Below are positions 45,208 through 58,778 of a DNA stretch of 64,000 nucleotides, piece by piece. Position 1 is the stretch's first letter. Every line of letters begins with the position of its first letter. This DNA comes from Thermanaerothrix daxensis (GTDB lineage: Bacteria; Chloroflexota; Anaerolineae; Anaerolineales; Anaerolineaceae): contig NZ_LGKO01000002.1 in NCBI RefSeq assembly GCF_001306145.1, forward strand, positions 1,321,050-1,385,049. Direction: 5' to 3'. The notes under the pieces were generated by a model. It ran no database searches and had not been told where the DNA came from. It saw only the letters and a list, made by a program, of their open reading frames with translations. A program made the position numbers and the translations under genes.

Positions 45208-47016
45208 CTAGCTCGCCCTCCCTAACATCGTCAAGATGAGCACGACCAGCCAGCCCAGCAAAATTGCAAAGACATTCCAGGCCAGATACCCCGTTTGTGT
45301 CACGCGCAGCGCTTCCCCCGTTTTCTGAACGGCTTGAACGACCGCCTCATTGATCGCCTCAAATCCAAATGAGGCTTGCGCCGCTTTCTCTACACCCTTG
45401 AAGGTCGCGATCAGGCTCGCCAAGCGTGATCGCCCCAACCAAGCCACAAGACCCACGATCACCACACATAACACGAGATAAGTTGAAGGCTCACGCAGGA
45501 TTTCCATTCCCACACCCAATGTCATACCCCATTCTGGAGAACCTGCTACCTTCACCACCTCTTCCCAGACCGTACCCAGTTCAAGAGTATGATACGGCAG
45601 GCTTGACTTTAGAGCGGTGTAAAAAGGCCCAAGCAACAACCAAGTGCTCAATGTACCTGCTGCCAGGGGGAGGAGCGCCGTTCTCATCGCCATTCCAGCA
45701 TCATGTGCCTCATGGTGATGTTTGGAACCATTGCCGTAAAAGACCAACGATACCATGCGCACCGTGTAAGCAGCCGTTAGACCAGTGCTAAGGATCATCA
45801 ACCACGCAATCCACGCCGGGTTACCATGCCCAAGACCTGCCTCGAGAATCAGCTCTTTGCTCCAGAATCCATTGAGGATGGGAATGCCGGCCAAAGCAAG
45901 AGCCCCCAGCATGAACACTGCATGCGTGAACGGCATGCTCTGCCTCAAGCCCCCCATCTGGCGCATATCGCGCGTCCCCAACCCGTGAATGACCGCACCG
46001 GCTCCCAGGAAGAGTAGCGCCTTGAAAACCGAATGGCTCATTAGGTGGAATTGGCTGGCGAAAACGCCCCCCGCCCCCACCGCGTACACCATAAACCCCA
46101 GTTGGCTAACAGTGGAGTAGGCCAATACACGTTTTAAGTCGAATGCCACTAGCGCCATCAGCGCTGCCAACAGGGCGGAGAGCATGCCAACAATCATTAC
46201 GGCGAGCCTCCAACCCGGTACGGCTTCAAATGCCGGATAGAATCGTGCTAAAAGGTATACCCCCGCGTTGACCATAGTAGCCGCATGGATCAATGCGCTG
46301 ACCGGCGTAGGGGCTTCCATCGCATCCGGTAACCAAGTCTGGAACGGGAACTGAGCCGACTTGGCTGCCGCTGCAATCAAAAAGCCGAATGCCATCCAGC
46401 TCAGCACCGCAGGAGGAACCACATTCGGATTTCCCAGGAACTGGTTAATATCGTAACTTCCCGTATAGGCATACAACCAAAGGGCCCCAAAAAGCAACCC
46501 CAAACCGCCCAATTGGGTCATGATCAGGGCTTTCACACCACCCCGTACTGCCTTAGGGTCATCATTATGAAAAGCAATAAGGGCATACGAACATAAAGCG
46601 GTAAGTTCCCAAAATACGAACATCCATAACAAACTGGTAGTCAACACCAGGCCAGACATGGAACCAATAAAAAAGAGTACAAATGCATAATAACGCCCGA
46701 GCGAATGCTCACCGTGCATATAATCCACCGAGAAAATAACCGCCAAGGATCCAATCACGGTGGCCACCACGGTAAGGAAAACGCTCAAGCCATCTGTTGC
46801 CAGACGGAAATCATCAAAAACGCCTCCCAGTGGAAGAAGCAGAGTGGCGCGCTGCGAACTCCAGGGGATCAGTGCCAGCCCTGTCGCACCCGCTAAAACC
46901 GAGAAAATTACCGCCAGCGTATGCTGCAAGCGAGGCTTTCGATCCCCTACCAGCCAAACAGCCAGGCATCCCAGCCAGGGAACTCCTATGGGAAGTAGAA
47001 GCCATCCGTTTACCAC
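45208..47016 (-). CDS. Antiporter-like proton-translocating subunit (NuoL-like)
   Basis: 602 residues, about 15 or more membrane helices. 'FWELTALCSYALIAF' (Glu) and 'AAAKSAQFPFQTWLPDAMEAPTPVSALIHAATMV' (Lys; pieces) are the NuoL/MrpA signature. The C-terminal region after residue 450 extends beyond the core as in NuoL. It should couple H2 evolution to ion translocation. Confidence 0.92.
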   Translation of the reverse strand: MVNGWLLLPIGVPWLGCLAVWLVGDRKPRLQHTLAVIFSVLAGATGLALIPWSSQRATLLLPLGGVFDDFRLATDGLSVFLTVVATVIGSLAVIFSVDYMHGEHSLGRYYAFVLFFIGSMSGLVLTTSLLWMFVFWELTALCSYALIAFHNDDPKAVRGGVKALIMTQLGGLGLLFGALWLYAYTGSYDINQFLGNPNVVPPAVLSWMAFGFLIAAAAKSAQFPFQTWLPDAMEAPTPVSALIHAATMVNAGVYLLARFYPAFEAVPGWRLAVMIVGMLSALLAALMALVAFDLKRVLAYSTVSQLGFMVYAVGAGGVFASQFHLMSHSVFKALLFLGAGAVIHGLGTRDMRQMGGLRQSMPFTHAVFMLGALALAGIPILNGFWSKELILEAGLGHGNPAWIAWLMILSTGLTAAYTVRMVSLVFYGNGSKHHHEAHDAGMAMRTALLPLAAGTLSTWLLLGPFYTALKSSLPYHTLELGTVWEEVVKVAGSPEWGMTLGVGMEILREPSTYLVLCVVIVGLVAWLGRSRLASLIATFKGVEKAAQASFGFEAINEAVVQAVQKTGEALRVTQTGYLAWNVFAILLGWLVVLILTMLGRAS

Positions 47017-47020
47017 CGCT

Positions 47021-47332
47021 TTACCTCCGCAATGTGGTCAAAGCCCGGGGGTCAAGGGTGCCAAAACGCCTTCGCACCCGAACGGCTAAAGCCAGTGCTA
47101 CCACGGCCACAATGGTGTCCACCACAATGACGGTCAAAGCCAGGCTTTGCCCAAGGCCCATATTTCCGCTCACCCGACCAGCGAGAACAAAAGCCAGCAA
47201 AACCCCTTTTACCATCACTTGCATACCAATGATAATTTTGATGAGGTTTCTCGAAACCATTATGGCGTAGATTCCGATCCCAACCAATCCTAGTACCACC
47301 AGCAAGACAATGACGCCATCAAGGTAATCCAT
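47021..47332 (-). CDS. Small membrane subunit, NuoK/MrpC-like
   Basis: 103 residues, three membrane helices. 'LIKIIIGMQVMVKGVLL' aligns with the NuoK helix that normally reads I-G-(I/L)-E, so the key Glu is Gln here, and 'SLALTVIVVDTIVAVVALAL' has Asp where NuoK has its second Glu. Overlaps the previous gene by 14 bp. Confidence 0.85.
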   Translation of the reverse strand: MDYLDGVIVLLVVLGLVGIGIYAIMVSRNLIKIIIGMQVMVKGVLLAFVLAGRVSGNMGLGQSLALTVIVVDTIVAVVALALAVRVRRRFGTLDPRALTTLRR

Positions 47333-47822
47333 CCGGATTTTCCTCCTTTTGATCAGTTTCTTGGGGCGTCGAACGTAAGAGTCCCAGGACGGTTAGAGCG
47401 CCAGTAAAAATGAGAAGAGCCTGGAGCCAGGTGTCCAAACGGCGCCCCTCCCAAAATATCGTCGCCAGGGGTTGGGTATCCGGGTTCGAAGGAGAGACCA
47501 GGGTGGGCGGAAGCACCCAATAGGCAACAAGCGCCAGGCAAGCCAGGAGGCACACCAACGCTAGCCCCTTCAAAACCGGATGGGCGTTGGGAGTGCTCTC
47601 CTCGCCGGTCAGGTTGATCGCAAACACGAACAGCACGGTTACCAAACCAGCCCCGACGCTTAACTCAATCACAGCAATGAACGGCCCCCCCAGCAAATAC
47701 ATTTCCAATGCCACTAGAGCGCTGGTGAGTGCCAGCCAAATTGCTGAATTGAGCAATCGTTTTGTCGTTACAGCGGCTATCGCACAACCCAACGCCCCCA
47801 CTCCGATCAGTGCGTAGACCAT
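47319..47822 (-). CDS. Membrane subunit, NuoJ/MrpB-like
   Basis: 167 residues, about five membrane helices; 'SAIWLALTSALVALEMYLLGGPFIAVIELSVGAGLVTVLFVFAI' (pieces) is the NuoJ pattern. First gene of the hydrogenase operon, with AGGAGGAGG before its ATG and a candidate promoter just upstream. Confidence 0.87.
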   Translation of the reverse strand: MVYALIGVGALGCAIAAVTTKRLLNSAIWLALTSALVALEMYLLGGPFIAVIELSVGAGLVTVLFVFAINLTGEESTPNAHPVLKGLALVCLLACLALVAYWVLPPTLVSPSNPDTQPLATIFWEGRRLDTWLQALLIFTGALTVLGLLRSTPQETDQKEENPDGLP

Positions 47823-47855
47823 AAGCCTCCTCCTTGTTGACTCGTTGACTAATCA

Positions 47856-47885
47856 TGTATACAACAAGTTTGTGCTTTTTGTCAC
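47856..47885 (-). promoter_or_regulatory. Candidate promoter of the hydrogenase operon
   Basis: On the minus strand GTGACA (47885-47880), an 18-bp spacer, then TATACA (47861-47856), about 35 bp before the first gene. No FNR or Rex dyad could be confirmed; only a half-site-like TTGTGAA is seen further upstream. Confidence 0.4.
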
Positions 47886-48214
47886 GTGTAACTCATCACG
47901 AGAATCTGGGCTAATGTTCACAAAATCTCCCGACCTAAAGGCTCCGCATAGGAGCGGAGTGTAATTACGTGGTGGCAGCAAAGCAAACTCTCAGTAAGGC
48001 ACATTGGTCATTTTCATCTTTTATCCACAACTCAAGTTTCCACAAGAAGGCGGTTTTATCAATAGCATAATCGCCCCTCTTCCCACGTTTCATAAAATGT
48101 CAGACAAAACTCTATTCCACTTTTTTGAATTTGGTGTATGATAATTAGGGTGCAACCTGGAAAAGCCAGGGCAGCAAGATAATCCAAGATTTTCCCAAAT
48201 GCGAGGTCCAACCC
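47886..48214. other. Divergent intergenic region between hydrogenase operon and serC
   Basis: No gene seen. It holds a small dyad CTCCGC-atagga-GCGGAG (47942-47959), one perfect DnaA-box-like TTATCCACA (48021-48029) with a weaker second copy nearby, a TATGAT-type -10 sequence for serC near 48137-48142, and a 5-bp hairpin CCTGG-aaaag-CCAGG (48156-48170) in the serC leader. Confidence 0.5.
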
Positions 48215-49312
48215 ATGAGCGCCTATAAACGTGTTCACAATTTCAATCCAGGTCCTTCGGTCTTGCCGGTGCCGGTTCTGGAGCAGGCTCAGGCAGAAAT
48301 GCTTGACTATCAGGGCACCGGAATGTCGGTGATGGAAATGTCTCACCGCTCCAAAGAATTTGAGACCATCATCCAAACCGCTGAGGCAGATCTGCGCGAG
48401 TTGCTTGGCATTCCACAAAACTACAAAGTGATGTTTTTACAAGGGGGTGCCTCATTGCAATTCGCCATGGTGGCAATGAACTTGCGAGCTGCTGGAGCTT
48501 CGGCGGATTACATTATCACTGGGGCATGGAGTCGCACTGCGTTTAAGGAAGCGCAGAAATTGGGAAATACCCGTGTGGTGTTCAACGGGGAAAGCGAGAA
48601 CTTTACCCGCCTACCTGAGGACGCAGAAATGTCTTTCGATCCCAATGCAGCCTATGTGCACTTCTGCCATAACGAGACCATTCACGGGGTCGAATTCAAG
48701 CGTGAACCCGTTGTGCCGGAAGGGGTGCCCCTGGTCTGCGACATGTCTTCAGACTTTCTCAGCCAGCCAATTGATGTGAGTAAATACGGTGTCATTTATG
48801 CAGGGGCGCAGAAAAACGCAGGACCGGCGGGGGTCACCATTGTAATTGTGCGTGAAGATCTGTTGGCACGTGTTCCGGAAAAACTACCGGTGATGTTAGA
48901 TTACAAAGTTCTGGCCGAGAGTGGATCTCTTCACAACACTCCGCCCTGCTATGCAATTTATATTACAGGTCTGGTCTTGAAGTGGTTAAAAGGCTTGGGG
49001 GGATTGACAAAAATGTATGAGATCAACCGCCAGAAAGCCGACATGGTTTATAAAGTCATTGATGAAAGCGGCGGCTTCTACCGTGGTCATGCCCGCCCCG
49101 AAGCGCGCTCCATCATGAACATCCCGTTCCGCCTGCCCAACGAACAGTTAGAAGACACCTTTGTCAAAGAAGCCAAGAAAGCCGATTTGATCGGATTAAA
49201 GGGTCACCGTTCGGTAGGCGGGTTGCGCGCTTCGCTTTACAACGCGCTTCCATTGGAGTCTGCACAGGCTTTGGTTGAATTCATGAAGGATTTCCAACAG
49301 CGCTACGGATAG
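48215..49312 (+). CDS. serC: Phosphoserine aminotransferase
   Basis: 365 residues, class V PLP aminotransferase converting 3-phosphohydroxypyruvate and glutamate to phosphoserine (serine, and via a related reaction pyridoxine, synthesis). Starts with 'NFNPGPSVLPVPVLEQAQ'; PLP-binding Lys200 in 'YAGAQKNAGPAG'; 'GHRSVGGLRASLYNALP' binds the substrate phosphate. Cytoplasmic. No serA or serB is adjacent. Ends at a strong terminator. Confidence 0.97.
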   Translation: MSAYKRVHNFNPGPSVLPVPVLEQAQAEMLDYQGTGMSVMEMSHRSKEFETIIQTAEADLRELLGIPQNYKVMFLQGGASLQFAMVAMNLRAAGASADYIITGAWSRTAFKEAQKLGNTRVVFNGESENFTRLPEDAEMSFDPNAAYVHFCHNETIHGVEFKREPVVPEGVPLVCDMSSDFLSQPIDVSKYGVIYAGAQKNAGPAGVTIVIVREDLLARVPEKLPVMLDYKVLAESGSLHNTPPCYAIYITGLVLKWLKGLGGLTKMYEINRQKADMVYKVIDESGGFYRGHARPEARSIMNIPFRLPNEQLEDTFVKEAKKADLIGLKGHRSVGGLRASLYNALPLESAQALVEFMKDFQQRYG

Positions 49313-49333
49313 TCCAACCTGCCGGTAAACCAA

Positions 49334-49382
49334 TCCCAGGGCTTACCCACTCGCCGTGGAAGCCCTGGGATTTCTTTTTTTT
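49334..49382 (+). terminator. Rho-independent terminator of serC
   Basis: An 11-bp GC-rich stem (49334-49344 and 49360-49370), 15-nt loop, then a tract of mostly T (49372-49382). It also abuts the end of the converging methyltransferase gene. Confidence 0.92.
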
Positions 49383-50041
49383 CAAAGTTTTACCGCGATT
49401 AACGTGCCATCGCCTGCGGGGTAGATATAGGAGATAACACGGGGGTCATCCGCGACCATTTGATTAAAATCGCGGATAGCATCAATGGTGGGACCATGCA
49501 CGTCTCGAGCCACGCTTCCACCCCACAGCGCATTATGGAAAGCAACAACGCCACCTGTGGGAATGAGATCCATGGCCAGCGCATAATAATCAGGGTAGCC
49601 TTCTTTATCCGCATCAACAAAAACGAAATCAAAAGGAGCGTAGGAGGTTACTTTGGCCAGCAGTTGCCGGGCTTCTCCAACGAGGAGAAGGATGCGCTCC
49701 TCAAGTCCGGCCGCCTGGAAATTCTGGCGCGCGATACGTGCGTGAACGGGTGATTTTTCGATGGTAACGATCCGTCCATTTTCAGGTAAGGCACGCGCCA
49801 GCCAAAGCGTGCTATAGCCCGCAAGGGTTCCAATCTCAAGGATACGCCGCGCTTTGCTCAGTCGTACCAGAAGGTGCAAAAAGGCGCCCTCCTCCGGGTC
49901 AATGGCGATCTCCGGTAGACCCTGTTTGGCAAGACCTTCGCGTACCTGGCGAAGGAGGGTGTCCTCCTTAGCAAACAAGCCTTTGATGTAATGATGAATC
50001 TCAGGCGTATCAGGGGTGGTTTGAGACATGATCTTCGACAA
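49382..50041 (-). CDS. O-methyltransferase, SAM-dependent (COMT/TrmR-like family 3)
   Basis: Up to 219 residues. SAM motif I 'RILEIGTLAGYSTLWLARAL', acidic 'IVTIEKSP', the metal/substrate 'FVFVDADKEGYPDYY' and 'VVAFHNALWGG' are typical of class I metal-dependent O-methyltransferases (catechol/caffeoyl-CoA type, and tRNA-modifying TrmR). Substrate unknown. The ATG at 50029 ('MSQTTPDTPEIH') is an equally good start. Confidence 0.9.
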   Translation of the reverse strand: MSKIMSQTTPDTPEIHHYIKGLFAKEDTLLRQVREGLAKQGLPEIAIDPEEGAFLHLLVRLSKARRILEIGTLAGYSTLWLARALPENGRIVTIEKSPVHARIARQNFQAAGLEERILLLVGEARQLLAKVTSYAPFDFVFVDADKEGYPDYYALAMDLIPTGGVVAFHNALWGGSVARDVHGPTIDAIRDFNQMVADDPRVISYIYPAGDGTLIAVKL

Positions 50042-50221
50042 AATTACTTCATGATTTCGTTACCAGGGCAATTATAAATCCAAAGCCAACGGGTTGGGTT
50101 TCTTCGAGTCAGGCGGTTGTTAAATGGATTAATCTCAGTCATTTGACGATAAGAATGCGATAACTGACAGACTTCTCTGTGATTGCAGTTAGAATTGAGT
50201 ATGCAGGGGTATAATTAAACT
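50042..50221. other. Intergenic region before the defence island
   Basis: No gene seen. It contains a good -10 box TATAAT (50210-50215) with only a poor -35 match. It would drive transcription into the structured region 50222-50320 and possibly on to the helicase gene. Confidence 0.4.
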
Positions 50222-50294
50222 AGCAGGTCAAACAATTTGTGTTTTTATGAGGACCATTCCTCATTGCTTTTACCGCTACACTCACAAATTTTTT
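50222..50294 (+). ncRNA. Candidate small structured RNA
   Basis: Begins about 7 nt after a TATAAT box and ends in a T-run. An outer 8-bp stem (AATTTGTG 50234-50241 with CACAAATT 50283-50290) encloses an inner perfect 7-bp hairpin (50247-50253 with 50258-50264), and the outer 3' arm runs into six T. That layout fits a short RNA with its own terminator, or a leader attenuator for the helicase operon. No known family recognised. Confidence 0.3.
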
Positions 50295-50303
50295 GATCGC
50301 CAT

Positions 50304-50320
50304 TTTGGGGGATCCCCAAA
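50304..50320. promoter_or_regulatory. GC-rich dyad upstream of the helicase gene
   Basis: TTTGGGG-gat-CCCCAAA, a perfect 7-bp dyad with a 3-bp centre, about 160 bp before the helicase start. Operator-like. Confidence 0.45.
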
Positions 50321-50481
50321 GAACCAGAATGTTTCAAGCTCGAACTCGGTAATTATCCGGATGGGTATGGTACATACTCGTGAGTAACAAACAGTCACTA
50401 AGGATTGATGGGTATCTCTCTTTTTGATGCCGATTGCGAATACGAAATTGTACTTATTGCCCGATTTAGGAGGGAAATTTT

Positions 50482-56630
<6,149 letters not shown>

Positions 56631-56697
56631 AGGTTTAAGAAATTAGCTTTTTGGTTAACTTTTTTATGAAATGAGTACATAAGTATAAAGGAAAGCA

Positions 56698-57477
56698 ATG
56701 AACAACATACAACTCCAACCCGGTCTTTATACCAATATTTTCCCGGTAACCTTGCCCGAAGAAGCCGTGACAATCATGGTTATTAAACGTACGCAAGTAG
56801 TTGACCTGCGAGCATTGCGCACTGATATTGAGGGTCAAAAAGCGAATGTTTTCGTGTACGCTCACAAGAACTGCGTGTACGGCTATGGTCAAGATGCAAT
56901 CGCATTTCTGGCAGGCAAGGATTTCCAGGAAGACAAGATTTTCCTCCGAGATATTCCTGCGCTTGCGGCTCATGTGGTCATGGATGGACTAATTCTGTCA
57001 GCCTTGTCCAAAGGTTTTTGGCAAAGAGAAAAAAATTCCCCTAAAGGGTTTGAGGCCAGAGCAAAGATCTTTCATCCATCCCCAAAAGGTGTAACATCCC
57101 AGGGGAAGGTCAAAGTTTTTGCCGGGTATGATTTGCGATGCGCGCATTACCCTGCCGTTGAATCTCTGGGGTTGGTTGTGGATGTCGTCTGGGCATATCA
57201 GGATGAACAGGGCAATCCGCTCAACATGCACCAAATGCGCATAAAAAATGCCTTGAACGAAGCCCTGGTTATTCAAGAAGAATTTCTGCGCAGCACGAGG
57301 ACCAAAACCCAGGAAGAATTTCTGCGCAGCACAATGCGCTTCAACTTACAAATCTCACAAATGCGGATGCACGACTACTTGCTTCCATTCGCCCAAGAGT
57401 TTCACGAGTTTACCCTGCCATGTGGCGGACAGGCACAGTTGGGTTCCATTCCTTTCCGGGTCATCTTAGGGAGGTAG
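56698..57477 (+). CDS. Probable Argonaute N-terminal-lobe partner (APAZ/Aga1-like by position)
   Basis: 259 residues with no effector domain I can recognise. It ends in strand-rich 'ESLGLVVDVVWAYQDEQGNPL' and 'AQLGSIPFRVILGR' segments that, in a full-length Argonaute, would lead into the MID domain; the next gene starts exactly there ('KLSPPKLRFS...RGLQNYGPYD'). I therefore read it as the stand-alone N/L1/L2-type lobe that forms a heterodimer with a short Argonaute. The call rests on context and general pattern, not on a domain hit. Contains a 36-bp in-frame tandem duplication. A GGAAAG site precedes the ATG, and a TATAAA lies just upstream. Low GC. Confidence 0.55.
   Translation: MNNIQLQPGLYTNIFPVTLPEEAVTIMVIKRTQVVDLRALRTDIEGQKANVFVYAHKNCVYGYGQDAIAFLAGKDFQEDKIFLRDIPALAAHVVMDGLILSALSKGFWQREKNSPKGFEARAKIFHPSPKGVTSQGKVKVFAGYDLRCAHYPAVESLGLVVDVVWAYQDEQGNPLNMHQMRIKNALNEALVIQEEFLRSTRTKTQEEFLRSTMRFNLQISQMRMHDYLLPFAQEFHEFTLPCGGQAQLGSIPFRVILGR
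57277..57332 (+). repeat. 36-bp tandem duplication inside the N-lobe gene
   Basis: A 20-bp identical sequence occurs at 57277-57296 and 57313-57332, so the unit length is 36 bp (12 codons). The protein reads EEFLRST-RTKTQ-EEFLRST. The frame is kept. Confidence 0.9.
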
Positions 57478-57479
57478 CC

Positions 57480-58778
57480 ATGCCGTATTTTGTTGGCGAG
57501 AAACTCTCACCTCCGAAATTGCGATTTAGCGCTTCATCCGTAAGTCAATGGGATTACTCCCCACGCCGTGGACTTCAAAATTATGGACCCTACGACGCAA
57601 TGACATTTGGAAAGGATCGGATAAATTGTCTGGTGGTTTATCCCGCGACTCTACAAAGCACAAAGCAAATTGTGGTAAGCGGTTTGCAGAATGGCAATGG
57701 CTCTTTTGCGGGCTTCCAAAAACTATTTCGGCTTCCATTCACTGTTTGCAGTGAGCGTAGCATTTCTGCAGAGATACCGGAGCAGATCGATACAAACCTT
57801 CGTTTATGGGTTCGAGATACTAATCCAGATATTGTTCTACTTCTCACATCAACGCAAAACCCTTCCTTTTACACTAGCGCCAAGTCAATCCTAATAGGTC
57901 TTGGCGTTCCGAGTCAATTTGCTACCCAGGAAAAACTTCGTAATTCTTCTCAGTTACCCTGGATGCTTGAAAATATTGCACTGCAAATGTATGCTAAAGT
58001 AGGTGGCACTCCCTGGACGGTCCTTTCTCCGCAAAAACAAAAAAGCCTGGTAGTGGGCATAAGCCGCGCAGAGGACAAACAAAAGCAAAGGGTGGTGGGG
58101 TTTGTTACGCTCTTTAGCAGTGATGGTGATTATCTGTTCTTTTCCAGCATTGCCCCTCAATCGGTTTATTGGAAAGATAGAAGTGCTTACCAGGAAGCAC
58201 TGGCGGGCGTTATCGCCAAAGCCTACAATGAATATGCTAACTTGAACGGAAACCCTGACGAAATTGTGATACACCTGTGCAAAAAGCCCGGTAAATTCCG
58301 CGAGTTTTTTGCAGCAGAGCAAGCAATGAAGAAACTGGGGGCAAATATTCCGTACGCCATTCTGCATTTGAACGGATATAGTTCTTATCGGTTATTTGAT
58401 TCTGCACACTCCAGTTACGTTCCCCAATCCGGCATAAAGGTTGTGCTTTCCGAGACAGAAACTTTGCTCTTCCTCGACGGTCGTAAGAGAGATTTTCGAA
58501 CAAGTGAAGAGGTTCGCAATCGCAAAGGTGTTCCTCGCTTGTTTGAAATTCATTTTGATCCTCGGTCAACAATTTCGCCAAGTGAATTTCCACGGCTGGT
58601 GAGGCAAGTTTTCGACTTTGCTGGTGTAAACTGGCGCGGCTTCAACGCTCAATCTGTACCAGCTACGTTGAACTATTCTGCCTTGATTGCGAAGTTAATT
58701 GCTGAAATAGGCGTTGAGAACTGGCGTCAACACGTAGCGCAATTGGGTCTGCTGGCGGATAAAGCATGGTTTCTCTAA
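57480..58778 (+). CDS. Short prokaryotic Argonaute (MID-PIWI), catalytically inactive
   Basis: 432 residues. MID-type opening 'PPKLRFSASS...RRGLQNYGPYDAMTF', MID 5'-end pocket region 'GLGVPSQFATQEKL' (141-153), then PIWI: 'PWMLENIALQMYAKVGGTPWTV' (pieces; 160-181), 'SLVVGISRAEDKQKQRVVGFV' (the first catalytic Asp position is Ser195), 'DEIVIHLCKKPGKFREFF' (second Asp position not acidic) and 'NWRGFNAQSVPATLNYSALIAKL' (last position not acidic). No N or PAZ domain. So it is a guide-binding, non-slicing short pAgo. GGGAGG overlaps the previous stop; its 3' end overlaps the next gene by 13 bp. Confidence 0.85.
   Translation: MPYFVGEKLSPPKLRFSASSVSQWDYSPRRGLQNYGPYDAMTFGKDRINCLVVYPATLQSTKQIVVSGLQNGNGSFAGFQKLFRLPFTVCSERSISAEIPEQIDTNLRLWVRDTNPDIVLLLTSTQNPSFYTSAKSILIGLGVPSQFATQEKLRNSSQLPWMLENIALQMYAKVGGTPWTVLSPQKQKSLVVGISRAEDKQKQRVVGFVTLFSSDGDYLFFSSIAPQSVYWKDRSAYQEALAGVIAKAYNEYANLNGNPDEIVIHLCKKPGKFREFFAAEQAMKKLGANIPYAILHLNGYSSYRLFDSAHSSYVPQSGIKVVLSETETLLFLDGRKRDFRTSEEVRNRKGVPRLFEIHFDPRSTISPSEFPRLVRQVFDFAGVNWRGFNAQSVPATLNYSALIAKLIAEIGVENWRQHVAQLGLLADKAWFL

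Noticed and set aside
48021..48045. A perfect DnaA box (TTATCCACA) with a weaker second copy
   Set aside because: Only two sites, no dnaA, dnaN or AT-rich unwinding element nearby, and the flanking genes are metabolic. Not enough to call an origin.
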